DNA from: Vicia villosa
Lineage: Eukaryota > Streptophyta > Magnoliopsida > Fabales > Fabaceae
Length of the DNA stretch: 64,000 bases
Assembly (NCBI RefSeq): GCF_029867415.1
Contig: NC_081181.1
Coordinates: 77,720,144-77,784,143, forward strand
Reading direction: 5' to 3'
A program made the position numbers and the translations under genes. Positions 1 through 13,472 of the stretch are shown in pieces (the first letter of the stretch is position 1; every line of letters starts with the position of its first letter). Under the pieces are notes generated by a model that saw nothing but the letters and a program-made list of their open reading frames with translations, did not search any database and was not told the origin of the DNA.

Positions 1-1781
1 ATAAGCTCGCCTCTTGGAAAGGTTCGCTCCTGTCTTTTGCGGGCAGGGTTGAGTTGGTCAAGTCGACTATCCAAAGTATGCTCACTCATTCGATGTCGGT
101 GTATTCTTGGCCAGTTTCGTTACTTAGGGATTTGGAGTGTGCTTCTCGGAATTTTATTTGGAGCGGAGACACGGCTAAGAGGAAATCTGTTACAGTAGCG
201 TGGAAGCATCTTTGCAAGCCTTTTTTCGAAGGAGGTTTGGGTATCCGCTCTTTTATCGTTTTGAATGAAGCCAGCAATCTTAGACTTTGCTAGGATGTTT
301 TCAATTCAGAGGAATCTTGGGCTACAATTCTTCATCATCGTATTTTCATAAACAACCGGATCCGCAAATCTCATTTATCTTCTTTTTTATGGACTAGTGC
401 CAAAGCGGAATATGCTAACTTGTCCGAAAACTCTATCTGGCTGATTGGTAATGGGAAGGACATCCGTTTTTGGTTCGATAACTGGTGCGGCTCCCCTCTG
501 TACTTAGATTCTCCTAATTCCATTCTAAACGACAAGCTTATGGTGAATCACTATATAGAGAACTTTTCCTGGAATCTCTCATCCTGCCCGGTTTCGGATG
601 CCATTAAGGTTAGAATTCTTAATACCCACATTCCTTTCGACATTCGGCCAGACAAGCGTATTTAGAAGCATGACTCGTCGGGTGTTTTGACACTCAAACT
701 TGCCTATTCTTTCAAAAGGTCAGCCGGGGTTATGGTGGATTGGCATAAGTTTTTATGGTCCAAATATATTCCTCCGTCCAAATCTGTTATTGCTTGGAGA
801 TTATTACTGCGGAAACTTCCTACTGATGAGCAACTTAAGATTCGTAATTTCTCCATGCCGTCTAAATGCTCTTTGTGCGGTACTGTCGAAGAATCCGATC
901 AGCACCTGTTTTTTTACTGTCGCTATACATCCACTATTTGGTCTTGGTTGCTGGCTGCACTGCAAATAAACTTTACCATCACTTGTTGGAATGACATTTG
1001 GAGAGTATCAAAATTTCAATGGTCAAAAAGCTGTAAGTTTGTTTTTAATGTCGCAATTATTTTTACCGTTAATGCGATTTGGTTAGCTCGTAACAGTAAT
1101 AGATTCAAAGAGAAAGTCAGCACTATTTCTTCTTCAATTGCCTATATTCTTTCTGCTGTTTCTATTGTCGGCGAAACCTCTTCAGGGCTCGGTCATATTA
1201 GCATAACAGATTTTGTGTTACTTAAGTTCTTCAAAATCAAGATCAAGCCTCCAAATGCGCCGAAGATTTTTGAAGTTATCTGGAAGCTACCTCCTTGCAA
1301 TTGGATTAAGATTAATTGCGATGGTGCCTCTCTTTTTAATCCTGGTCCATCGGCTTGTGGTGGTATTGTTAGGAATCACGAGGGTAATTTTTTGGGCGCT
1401 TTCGCTTATTTTTTGGGTTTATCAAATTCTCTCATTGCCGAACTTACAGGTGCTATGTTTGCAATTGAGTTCGCCAATGAGAAGGGTTGGCACCATCTCT
1501 GGTTGGAAACAAATTCTATGGCGGTGGTCCTTGCTTTCAATCCTCCTTTTGCGGTGCCTTGGATAATTCGTAATAAGTGGCTTAATTGTGTCCATATTAC
1601 TAGAAATATGTCTTTTGTAGTTTCACACATTTATAGAGAAGGGAATAGCTGTGCAGACTCCCTTGCTAACTTAGGTCTTTCTATCACTGACTCGGCTCAT
1701 TATAGCTCTATTCCTCTATTCTGGAGGGCAGATTTTGTAAAGAATAAGCTTGGTCTGCCTTTCTTTAGGTTCTCTTCTTAA
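1..1781 (+). pseudogene. LINE (non-LTR) ORF2, C-terminal part, two in-frame stops
   Basis: One reading frame runs from the left edge to the TAA at 1779-1781, broken only by TAG at 291-293 and TAG at 663-665. In order it shows the C-terminal RT/thumb region (around 54-290, with VKSTIQSMLTHSMSVYSWP), a linker (WLIGNGKDIRFWFDNWC), a zf-RVT zinc-finger-like domain (CSLCG...HLFFYC, about 860-920) and an RNase H domain (INCDGAS..., AELTGAM, LETNS, GNSCADSLANLG, about 1310-1670). This order is typical of plant L1-type LINE ORF2. Both stops sit where relatives usually have tryptophan, so each is probably TGG to TAG. The catalytic RT core and endonuclease would lie left of the window. No frameshift is seen, so the copy is fairly young but cannot make a full protein. 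Confidence 0.9.
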
Positions 1782-1861
1782 TTGTGAGGGTTTTGGTTTG
1801 GTCCCCCCTCTTTGTTGTTCTGTTTCTTTTTCATTAATCTAATCTTATTTAAAAAAAAAAA
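1782..1861 (+). other. LINE 3' UTR and A-tail
   Basis: A short pyrimidine-rich 3' UTR follows the LINE stop codon and ends in a run of 11 A residues at about 1851-1861. This fits target-primed reverse transcription and marks the element's right end. The target-site duplication cannot be checked because the left end is outside the window. Confidence 0.75.
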
Positions 1862-2528
1862 TCTAAGAGTGACTCTAAAAGTTTTACGAGAGCAAAATGC
1901 ATGTTTAGATTGATTAGTTAATGCACATTGTTTTGTTAATTATGAGACTTGGCGAAATTCACTTTCCATTTGTGCTTTTTAAAATATTTTGCAACAATTA
2001 CTTTTAACGACTAATAAAACCGTGGGTATAGATAATATATATCTATGGAAATTTAATCAATCGTTGGTACAGGTTTCAACATTTGTCTATGGAAATTTTT
2101 TCAACTGTTGGTATAGGAATCTTACACCTTATTTTTTGGTTTAAAAGTATCACACACGTTGAGGCCTGTAAATTTGTCGCTATATGTAGTAGTCATATTA
2201 AACATGGGGTATAGACACTTAATAGTCATATCTAAAAAAGCAAATAAAATTTTAACTATTTTGAATTGTACAAGCTTTATTTTCACCAAAATAATCCCTC
2301 CAAACTCCAAAATTCCTCCCTTTGAAAGGTATTTGAAAAATTATCTTTAAATTACTATTACGGAAAACACTTTTCACAACGGTTGTGAAATTCATATCAT
2401 GACGATCGTATGTTCGTTGTTAGTTAGCATGTAATTGAAAGTATACAGCTTTCCACTACAGACGTATGACTGTTGTGGTAAATTAAGAAGCACGCTACCT
2501 ATCTCAACAATTATCTTTAACAATCATT

Positions 2529-2614
<86 letters not shown>

Positions 2615-3626
2615 GGGTTCTAAACACAACAACTGCAATTTAATTAGAAAAAAAATAAATATTTCACGATAGTAATCAAAGATAACTATTGTGGTATGTA
2701 TACATGAGTTTACTATAAAAAATGTGGACTACTTGTTTTTCCTACACCTCACTGAAATATAAAACCAGTCAAATGAACATAGAAACTTAGTGACAAGCTT
2801 CGAATCCCTGAATCAACATTTTTCCATTATTCTCAATAATAATAAGCGCGTGTCCCTTAACATTTATTGTTATTAAAAAATTGAAAGTTTAACAACTACG
2901 TTTGTTTCATTCAATTGTGGTTATATGTTCCTTATTTCACTATGGTTGTTGTTAGCAACCGTTTTGAAAATTTTTCTACAAAATCAAAATATAACAGGTA
3001 CTTTATTTAGTTCATAATGCACGGGGTTCCCTAGAAAACGAGATGACAACGATATCAAAATCTTCACCGTCTTCATTTATTTCTGCTAACGAATATCATT
3101 AGTTGGTCTTTTCATCCTCTTCGAAGTATAGTATATTACTATTACGTGTTTGTGGTTCATTTATTGGTCTCTCTGGTTACTCGTTATGGTTAACAGTGGT
3201 AGTACAACTTTATAAATGTTTATGTTCTTCGCTTTACTTTAGTTAAGCAATAAATTTGAATCATCCTTAATGATTCTTTAGTGATACTATTTAACAGAAA
3301 AAAATGTCTTTACCAAAACTCTTAAAATATCATAGAAGACCCATGCACGCTGAAGGTTGTAAAACATAATCTAACCAAAAAAAAGCATAATTGATTTTAT
3401 TTTTTTTAATTAATTCCCATACATAAATTTTCATATATTTTTTTCAAAATCTTAATCTAAATTGATAATATCTTGTTGAAAGGTTTGCTTACATAAGGTC
3501 TTAGATTACAAACATTAAGAATGAATTTAAAAACCTAAATTCTCTCTCCAACAAAATCATAAGTGTCGATCAATTTATTATGAACAACCCTACTGGAAAT
3601 GATTAGGACACACATCACGAGCTAGC
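1862..3626. other. AT-rich intergenic DNA without recognisable genes
   Basis: No convincing coding sequence is seen. Between about 2370 and 2990 a motif close to CAACNGTTGTG recurs on both strands. One copy is a perfect 9-bp-arm palindrome around position 2381 (TTTCACAAC G GTTGTGAAA, 2372-2390). Such subterminal repeats are common in plant CACTA-type transposons, but no ends or transposase were found. Confidence 0.45.
2532..2612. repeat. (TA)n microsatellite, about 40 units
   Basis: Uninterrupted alternating TA over about 80 bp. Apparent reading frames here are only Tyr-Ile repeats. Confidence 0.97.
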
Positions 3627-4587
3627 TTATAGAAGAAATTCAGTAAATTCATCGATAAGATCTGGGTGGTCTTCAAAAAGTGAAATAACCTAAAAAAGAA
3701 AACAACAACTATAGTTAAAGTGAGTAACAAAAGAAAAAGAAAATTGAAAAACACACACAAACACTGTACATACCATTTCATAAATCTCCTCAAGGCTCTT
3801 ATATTTGTTTTTATACATATTTATTATGTCTAGAAACATATCATAAACAATAGGTTGACGTGAAAATCGAATCTGCATAGAAAAGAACAATTATACGAAG
3901 TGAAATAAATATTGAAAAAATATTTAAATTTCTTCTTAACACTAAAACAAATGAGAAAATCGGTCACGCAGTAACAGTGTAAAATATTTTTACACTGTCA
4001 ATCAATCACCACCATGCATCTAATTAAAACATTCTTTTATTTTAAAAAAATTTTAATGACATGACACATTCATGACTCCCTATTAGATGACAGTGTAAAA
4101 CTATTTTACATTGTCAGTGTACTACCTTTTAACTCAAAACAAATGTGTATGATAATAAAATAATATATAATTCAATATCCACCGTACCTTCACCTTTTCC
4201 AAATATTTTTGAACATCTTCTTTTTTCACTATTGGAATATTTGGCTTCTTCGATGGAGTTTTAATTTCAAATCCATCTGGTAAAAAGTTATTAAATTTCA
4301 ATAACAATTCCTTGTGGCCATTGAATAATTTCTCCACTCTAGCCATCAATCCCTCTATATCAATTCTACAAATACATGCAAATTTGTAAAAGAAACAAGT
4401 TAATTACAAAAAATATTTTTAAAACTTTTATTTTTATATGAATAAATCAAACCTCTTTATCTGAAAATCCTTCATGGCCCTTAGATATTCATTATACTTA
4501 TACTTCTCATTTTTAAATGCCTCATTTATTTCTTTCAGATACATGTTTGCATCATCGTTGGTTATTGATTTTCTTGTAGTTGATCCC
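3627..4587 (-). CDS. SIN3-like PAH-domain protein, short, four exons (5' exon not found)
   Basis: Four minus-strand exons join in phase with GT-AG introns: 4587-4453, 4365-4188, 3872-3774 and 3689-3627, ending in TAA (3629-3627). Exons 1-2 encode a first paired amphipathic helix domain (ITNDDANMYLKEINEAF..., IEGLMARVEKLFNGHKELL, FNNFLPDGFEI). The end of exon 2 with exons 3-4 encodes a second (DVQKYLEKVK, FLDIINMYKN, LEEIYEMV, LFEDHPDLIDEFTEFLL). PAH domains of SIN3 bind transcription-factor peptides to recruit histone deacetylase complexes in the nucleus. The protein stops right after PAH2 and lacks PAH3 and the HDAC-interaction region, so it is a miniature or truncated SIN3. No start codon or first exon was identified; exon 1 begins one base inside a codon. 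It may be a small expressed adaptor or a gene fragment. The clean splice sites and lack of internal stops favour recent function. Confidence 0.75.
3970..4122. mobile_element. MITE-like element in a SIN3-like intron
   Basis: About 150 bp bounded by inverted repeats. The left end has ACAGTGTAAAATATTTTTAC then ACTGTCA. The right end (4088-4122) is its near inverse, with CAGTGTAAAACTATTTTAC then ATTGTCA. Each end is also internally palindromic. There is no coding capacity. It lies between exons 2 and 3 of the SIN3-like gene. The superfamily was not determined. Confidence 0.65.
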
Positions 4588-5385
<798 letters not shown>

Positions 5386-5819
5386 TTGAGTCTTTTTTCC
5401 ATAACACTTATAGAAGGTTTAATTTTCTTACTTTTTGTGAAATAAATAGCTTTTATATAAATGTTGCCATTTTTCATACTCTATAATAATTTGATTTATA
5501 TTTGTATCAATACTATGAAACTTATGTAAAAATATTATCAAATTTATTAATTTCCATTTAATCACAATTTACTAGATATATACATTAATATTTTAAAAAT
5601 TAAATGATATCTTAATGGGATTTCGTGAATATTTATAGACTCAATTAATTCTAGCCATTGAATTTACTAAAATATTTTACTTTAACTTTTGTTTTTTAAA
5701 TAATAGATAGGAAAAGTTGTTTTACACCATATATTCCTAAATAAATTATAAAATTTTAATTTTCCTAAATAAATTTATAAAAACTATAAAATTTTAATTT
5801 TCCTAAATAAATAAATTAA
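5386..5819. other. AT-rich DNA with short direct repeats
   Basis: Nothing coding is seen. The phrase TTTTCCTAAATAAAT recurs around 5720-5815 next to the insertion site of the LINE-like copy. Confidence 0.4.
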
Positions 5820-6133
5820 TAATTTTCCTAAAATTATAATTAAGAACCCTGAACTTTCAAACCCACATAAAGATTGTATAATTTAATACAATCATATTTG
5901 ATACCGCCAACTTTTGCTTCGACGAGGTGATATCAAACATTTTGTACTTTTCATGGCGATGGATTAGTAATAAGGAGCTTCCAAGTAGAATTAATTTTTA
6001 TGATTGGTACAAATCACCTTTGCTTTGTAAAATAGTTTATTAGTGTGTTCTTGTTGTAAGGGTTGCACCCCTAGTGCGATTTCTTATATACAAATTGCTT
6101 ATTAAAAAAAAAATTAATTTTCCTAAAATTATA
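5820..6133 (+). mobile_element. 5'-truncated LINE-like insertion with 19-bp target duplication
   Basis: The 19-bp sequence TAATTTTCCTAAAATTATA occurs at 5820-5838 and again at 6115-6133. Between them lie about 275 bp ending in ten A residues (6104-6113), preceded by a GGGTTGCACCCCTAGTGCG-type tail. An A-tail plus a long TSD is the signature of target-primed reverse transcription. No domain was recognised in the body. A SINE is the alternative, but no A or B box is evident. Confidence 0.75.
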
Positions 6134-6180
6134 AAAACTATTTCCATTTTTTTTCAACTTCTTTTTCGACTACTATATTG

Positions 6181-6302
<122 letters not shown>

Positions 6303-6379
6303 TTTTTGTTTTTTTTTTTGGTATTATATGTAGTTTTTTTTTTAAGTCCAAATAATACGTCCTATTAGGAAGAAACATT

Positions 6380-9300
6380 AACTATGAGTTGGCAATTGAC
6401 TTATAAAATTTGAATTTTGTTATAAAATTAACTAAAATAATAGAGATGTAGAGAGGAGAAAAATAATATTTTTTTTTTCGAGTTCCATTTACATTGCAAT
6501 GTAAGTTTTTATTTATAGAATCTAAGGGAGATGAAAAATCACACATATTAATTATGGAATAGGAAGATAAAAAACTAGGAGAAGAGTGGACATCCACTAA
6601 TATAAATATTCATAACACTCCCCATTGGATGTCCATTGGGGATATGCCTCGTTAAAATCTTACTAGAAAAAACTCAGTGAGAAAAATTCTAGTGAAGGAA
6701 AAAGAGTACAATATCCTTTGAATATGAATTGCCTCATTAAAAACCTTACTAGGAAAATCCAGTGGGAAACCACGGTGAAGGGAAAAAGAGTGCAAAACAT
6801 ATGTATTTCTCCCCTTCATGCATAAAGTTATATGTGAGACAATATTCTTTGTAGTCGTTGCCTAAACTATTTTTTTTCGAAGTGACTTCATGTAGTGTTA
6901 ATAATTATGCAGGATATTATGAAGTTGTTGCCATGAATTATTTTATAGATCTCCATGAAATGACTGTACCATCACATGTAGAGAAATAATAACATGTCTC
7001 TGATCTACCATTGTGAGGATCTAATATGTAACTTGCATCTCTAAGATAACAAATTATATGTTTGACTTCTTTCCGATGTGTTCGTGTAGGTGAATAATTC
7101 TATCTTACTTATATATTAACCTCAAATGATATATCAAGATGCGTATAATTAGCAAGGTACATTAGTGCTCCATTTGCACCGAGAAATGGTACTTCAGCAC
7201 CGGCCAAATTTTCATCCCTTTCTCGAGGCATGAACGGATCTTTCTCTATATCTAATGATCTAACAACCATTAGAGTAAACAATGGATGATATTTGTCTAC
7301 ATAGAAGCATTTAAACACTTTTCTATATAACCTTCATGATGTATAAATATTCCATTGTCCAAATTTTCAATTAGTAAGCCGAGACATAATTTTGTTTTTT
7401 CTAGGTCCTTCATCTCAAACTTTTTCTTTAAGGAATTTATAGCTTTTGGAACCTCTTCAGGAGTTCCAATAATATGTATGTCAGATAACTATTATTGCAA
7501 ATTATTTTTCACATCATTTTATGAAAATACAAGTACAAATTGAGTTATTAGTATATTCATCATTTAGTAAATATTCACTGAGGCAATTATACCACATGCA
7601 TCCAGATTCTTTCAGGCCATAGAGAAACTTGTTCAATTTGATGTAGTATTTTTCTCAAGATCCACAATTACAAGCCTCTGGTATATTGAACCCTTCAGGA
7701 AGTTTAATGTAAATGTCAATATTAAGTGAACCATATAAATAAAATGTCATTACATCCATCATGTTCAAGTTAAGCCCTTCATGTGTTACAAGGCTATTTA
7801 ATTATCAAAAATCGATGGATTCTACTATAGGTGAGTATATTTTATCATAATCAATCTTAGGTCTTTGGAAACTCATTGAGCAATAAATCAAACTTTATAT
7901 CATTCTTATTTTTCTTTTTCACAAAAACTCATTTATATCCAATTAGTTTCACAACTTGACTACAGGTCCAAAAGTGAGTTTAATTCTTTTTCAAATGAAT
8001 ATATTTATTTGGGCCAATTCTCACTTAGTCTACAATCTTTAATAGACTTTGACTCATGATTCTCGTCATCATTGATAACTTTTAGCGCTATATTGTATAC
8101 ACAGACATTGTCAGTATTGACTTTATTTGGTTATCTCAATTTCGATTCCATTTCATTTCATCCATGACATAATTTATCGAGATCTCTTTATTTCATATTT
8201 CAAGTACTTGATTGGTTCTTCTGGAACTGAAACTTAAATTAGGTCAAAGTGCTCTTAGCATTTTCATATCCTCAATTGGGTAATCTTTAGTTTCTTTTCT
8301 TAGTAGAGGACTTTTAACTTTGGAACCGACTTTCATATCACGCTTCAGGCGCAACAACAATTCATTTTCAATATTATATTATCCAATAGGAGAATCCATT
8401 TTGATTGGAGTATTATCAGCTGATAATTTGTTTCATAAACTTTGCAAATGAATAATATTTTGAACTTTTGGTTCATATTGATTTGTACGAGGATCAAAAC
8501 AACCATTTATTTTAAATTGTTCATTTGAACTTCTTGTCCATGATTTCAACTGTTCATTTGAACTTCTTGTTCATGATTTCAGCAGCTTATTCCCTCCCCC
8601 TAATATTGGGAAAATTAATTTATCAAGTAATAATCAGCCTACTGGACTGCAATCAAGTATTTGCTTATTTTCTCAAATTATATTCTCAAAATTGAGATTC
8701 ATATTAATTATACTTTTCCAATATTCTTTCATGACTCATCTTAATGTATTATATTGGAGCAATTGAAATATACAAAACACATCCAAATGTTCAATTTGAT
8801 GAGAAGTATTAGAATAAATTATGGAGGACTAAGATATAATATCTTGTTGGCTTAATACGAATAAATATCTTAATATCGTACTTTGGGTGTTTCAAATATA
8901 TAATTTAGAATTGATGATCTCATAAGTATTAACCATATAATTAACTTTAAACGTATAAAGAATGGATCTTCGGGTCCATTATCTTTTTATGAACATATAT
9001 TACATGATATTCAATATCAATTTCAATAATATATGTGATACTTATACATGAATTTCTAAAAAATCCAGAAAACAAAATCTTAGTCTAATTAGTTGAGAAA
9101 ATAATTTCACAAACTTCTAGTTGTGAGTAGAGACATATGCATGATATTTTAGTCGATGCAAAAATTAATTTTGTAGAAACGCAATTTCTCAAAAAATTTT
9201 TTCCTTTAGAAACACAAAAATTGACTGGATTGAAGAAACTTTTGGTTCTTCAATACAAATTATTCGCATCATAATATACCTGAGATGACTCATCCGGTTT

Positions 9301-9490
9301 TACCAACAATACATTTAAGTGTAATTAGTAAACTACTGGTTTACAATGACATGTGCTTCAATTGTACTAATATAAGTGTAGTACAAGCACGAGGGAAAAG
9401 CCAGTAGCTTTTCTATTATACAGTTTATGTCCAAATTCATTTGTGTAATACAAAAATATTCAATACCTCCAATATAATTCATGTGAATTA
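6380..9490 (-). mobile_element. Decayed Ty1/copia element
   Basis: Minus-strand pol debris is recognisable. The piece at 7318-7109 reads as the copia RT tail (VVRSLD...DPFMPRERDE, GANGALMYLANYTHLDISF). The stretch near 7870-7820 reads RPKIDYDKIYSP, a remnant of the RT motif before the catalytic core. The left part (6600-6810) has the non-coding text around ACTCCCCATTGGATGTCC with internally repeated CTCGTTAAAA / CTTACTAG phrases, likely LTR or 3' leader. Stops and indels are dense and intact LTR pairs were not found. Boundaries are approximate; this is among the oldest insertions here. Confidence 0.6.
7109..8000 (-). pseudogene. Copia reverse transcriptase fragments
   Basis: The fragments contain YLANYTHLDISF and RPKIDYDKIYSP, matching conserved Ty1/copia RT blocks in the correct order on the minus strand, with frameshifts between them. 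No catalytic YVDD was found intact. Confidence 0.6.
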
Positions 9491-9509
9491 TCTATGACGA
9501 AAATATTTG

Positions 9510-9950
9510 GCAAGACATAAATGAAGGAGTGAAAAACCCTTAGAAATGGGGGATTGAATAAGGGTTGTTTCTAAAAAAGAGAGATAAAAAACAATCACAC
9601 AGTTATTTTTTTCCTGGTTCGTTGTTAACCAAACTCTAGTCCACCTCTAACATAGTGATTTACCTCAACTGAGGATTTAATTCACTAATCAATCTTGATT
9701 ACAATGGTTCTCTACTTAGACAACTTCCAAGTCTTTTAGAGTATACAGATCACAACTTGATCACTCTAGGAAATTCCTTTTACAAAAGATGTAAATAATA
9801 TTACAAAAGTTTAATGTGCTTCTTAATAAGCTATAATCAACAAGTTATTTTTCTCTCAAGATTAAGTTCTAACACTCACTAAGATATTACAATTTATGAG
9901 GTTGAAGATGAAGTTTCTTTTCTGTTTTTATGTGACAGCATCTTGGCAGC
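9510..9950 (-). repeat. Copia LTR fragment truncated by Ogre-2
   Basis: The text GGGGGATTGAATAAGGGTTG followed by CTGGTTCGTTGTTAACC resembles the start of the SIRE-type LTR at 21386 and 29937 (GGGGGGTGAATTAGG), read in the same orientation. It is cut at 9950 by Ogre-2. The lineage is an inference from this resemblance. Confidence 0.45.
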
Positions 9951-11121
9951 TGTCATACCCCAAAATTTTCCTGTCATATCCCAAGATGTTTTTACTCACC
10001 TGACTTGCAATTGCTCAAGATAGGGCAAGCTCACTCTCCTCCTAAACACAAGATCCAAAATTAGGGTTTATGGTTTAATCGAGAAGTTTGAACTTATCAT
10101 ACCTCAAGTGGATTCCATGGTCTCTCATATGATTCAAAGTATCCTCATGCCAAGTTTCAAGCTCTGATTCACAAGATTGCTCAGTCTACACCTCAAAAGA
10201 TCAATAATCGACTGGTTGACCTAAAAGTCAAACTATGGTCAAACTACATTCAAAACTTCTGATTTTTGGTCAACATCCTCATTATGAAGTATAATTCATA
10301 ATTTGGTCAAGGATTGATTATGATTCATTAAGAAAAGCTCCAGAATCATCAAGAACCTGAGTTTCTAAATTAGGGTTTTTAAGGAAAAGTCAACTGAACT
10401 TTGACCGGTCATAACTCCCACATGTAACATCAGGAATTTCCCATCCAAACCTCAATTTGAAGGAAATTGAGTTCTCTACAACTTTTTCTCTCACATGCCA
10501 AATCCAGAAATGCTTCATTTGGAAGATATAAGCCAAAATGTTACAGGTCCTTCTAGAAGATCGCAAAAAACTGTTTTTTGTCAGGAGCAATATCATCAAG
10601 ATAAAGTCTCCGAATGAAAAATATGTTCCAAAGTGGCTTGTAAAGGACATCTTGAGCTTTCCAAAAAGTCCAAGAACATGTTCATATAACAAATATTGAA
10701 GGAAATATGAGGCTCAAAAATTGGTCGATTTGGGGAAATTACGCCTAACGCAAAATGGAGAATTTTGATATGTTGAAATCTTGGACCTAATTCTTGGATC
10801 TCAAACATACCCATGGACCATATTATGACCTATAAATCTATTTATTTCATTTTTATGATTTTTATTTTATTTATTTGAATCTTATTCATTTAAATGCTAA
10901 ATAATTTAAATAAAATATGAGATAAGTAGATTTAATCAAAAGATTAATTTTTCCAATCAATATCAATCATTCAAAGATCAAAATATATGGATAAATTTCG
11001 TTCAAGGAGATTGAGGAAAGATTGGACAAAATTAGAAAGGAAATCACATGATTTTGACTCAAATTTCAAACTCACTAATAGCTTGATGTCCAAGCCCAAT
11101 GTTTGACCTAATTCCTTCTCC

Positions 11122-11130
11122 TATATATAA
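11122..11130 (+). promoter_or_regulatory. Ogre-2 LTR TATA box (5' LTR)
   Basis: TATATATAA in the context TCTCCTATATATAACTAAC. The same box is at 37450-37458 in the 3' LTR. It is the best TATA candidate in the sense strand of the LTR. Confidence 0.55.
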
Positions 11131-11551
11131 CTAACAGCATCAGCATAAGGGGGGACGAATTTTGGCTAAGAAAAGTAGGGTTTAAGGCTTCCAAAAGTTC
11201 TCCAAAATTGGGACACACAAGTTCTTACATTCAAGCAAGTTTTAAACCCAAAGAATCATTCTACTAGCTTCCTAGAGGTGCCAGGAACTCATTCCAATCG
11301 CTACTCAGATCTACCAAAGCCTAGAAGTCAGCGTTTGACTCTCACTGGAGGTAAGGTTGTGAACTTTTCAAATCCATGGTTCCACACGTTACTAATTTGT
11401 TATTTACGTATAGCTGTGTTATAGAAGCTAAATAGGACAGGTTCGAAGCATCACATGGGCATTTAGAGGCCAGACGCATGACCTGCCATTGTTAGGGCAC
11501 CAAGGTCTTATGCCTTCGTTTTCATGGTTGCGAGGGTTTTCAGATCAAACT

Positions 11552-13468
11552 TGTAACACCCCGTTAATTCTTGTTTATTAATTTAATTATTAATTTTAAT
11601 TAAATTATTAGAATTAATAATTTTTGGGAATTATTTGGAAAATGATGAAATATTGGCATTGGGCGTAGAGTGGTGGTTAGAAATAAGGGGGTGTTAGCTA
11701 AGCAAGCCCATTATAATATTTTATTTTATTTTTCATAAAATAAATGGAATTGGGAAAAGAGGAGGAGAAGAAAAAGAGACAGACTCTGAGAAAGGGAGAA
11801 CACGTGAAAGAGAGAAGAGCCAAAGGGGAAGAAGACCTTCGAAGATTCGCCTCTGAGGTAAGGGGGGATTCTTCGGGTTAGTAATCCTTATGCGATTGTA
11901 GGTAGTAGGATTGATTAGGATTGTTGTCTATTTCAATCGTACGTGTCGGGTTTGGAGATTTTGTTAGGTTTTGATGAAATTGTATGAATTAACATGATCT
12001 TGATAATACTCATGATATATGCTGTTAATACTTGTATAAAATTTGTCTGAAATATGTTATGATGTGAAAATTGATGGTTTTTGTGTGCTATGTTCGTATG
12101 TACCTGAAATTGGGGAAATGGGATAGGGTAGATGCTGTCAAAATGGTGAAATTGGCTGTGCAGGTACTTAGGAACCGGTTCCCATGTGGGACAAACTGGT
12201 TCCCCCTTATAAAACAGAGAGATGTGGATTCTGGGTTGCTGGGAACCGGTTCCCATATAGGGACAACCCGGTTCCCCATAGTAAAAACCAGAGGCGTGAT
12301 TTTGGAAGCAGCCAGGAACCGGTTCCCACGTAGGGACAACCCGGGTTCTGCTGCACTTTTCTACAAAATGTTTTATTTTCAAAATCCCATAACTTTTGAT
12401 CAGAGTATCCGATTTATGCGCCGTTTTGAGCATTATGAAGCTGAGTTAATGGCCTGTATGATGAATAGGTGGTATGGACGTAAAGTCCAAGTTGTCTATT
12501 TGTGATTATGTTATTTATTGGGTGATGACTTTCGTGTATGCGTGTGATATGTTTGTATGAATGCTAAGAATATATACATGCTTATCGGTGATGATTTGGT
12601 GATGATGATGAAACGATGTGTTACATCGGATTGGTGATGTTGTAAGCATGTTATATGTTGCATTCATTGGCATACATTTTTGGTGATGGATCCCGGTGAT
12701 GAAATGGATCAAAATGGTGGGCATAATTCCCATTGTGTGGAATTTGTGCTGGTTAAACTTTATCTCGGTGAAGAAAAAGATCAGTTGGATGGGTGTATCC
12801 CATGTATGGTACCACATGCATAGTGTTAGTTTAATCATATGCATTGGTTATAACATGATTGGATGAAATTCAGTGTTATGCCTTGGTGTGTTTATATGAT
12901 TGATGTATTGAGGAGTTATTGTTAATGTAACTTGATTTTGATGGAATGATGAGTTGTGGGCCGATGGCCAATATTGTTGAATTGATGTTTGCTTGTTGTA
13001 ATAATGCCGAATACATGTATGTTGGATGGATGATAATTGCTATGAGATTTTATTGCTTATGATTGTATAATGGTTATTAATTCGAATGATACTCACCCTT
13101 ACTTTGATGATTTCAGATTAAGGATGTAGCAGTGTCTTGATTGGGTGAAGATAGCTTGTAGGCTAGCCCGTAGTTCGTGTCGAGTCATGCTCTGATTGTA
13201 TCACTGGGATCGATTAGTCTTAGCGTTACTTGTTATACATTGTTGCCATTTTGGCTATGGATTGATGTATTGAGTATTTGTGTGGAGATGTTTCCTAATA
13301 CTGTTGAATTAAGATTGCTGTGCTAAATACATGTTTGATATTGGTTAATTTCTAATAAAGCATGACAATTGACTTGATGTTTTTATTTATTTTAATAATT
13401 GTAGCATCCTTGATGGGTTATTACTCTGATTATATTATATTTCCGCGGGGGTTTAGAAGGGTGTTACA
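11552..13468 (+). repeat. Ty3/gypsy 5' LTR
   Basis: 1917 bp, TG...CA ends, containing the palindromic GGAACCGGTTCC module at 12171-12351. Confidence 0.92.
12171..12351 (+). repeat. GGAACCGGTTCC module array (5' LTR copy)
   Basis: Three units of about 70 bp. Each starts GGAACCGGTTCCC, then a 3-4 base spacer, then TAGGGACAACC(C)GGTTCC or a variant. The spacer CCCCATAGTAA...CCAGAGGCGTG also occurs in the unrelated copia element at 24711-24820. Confidence 0.9.
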
Positions 13469-13472
13469 ATAG

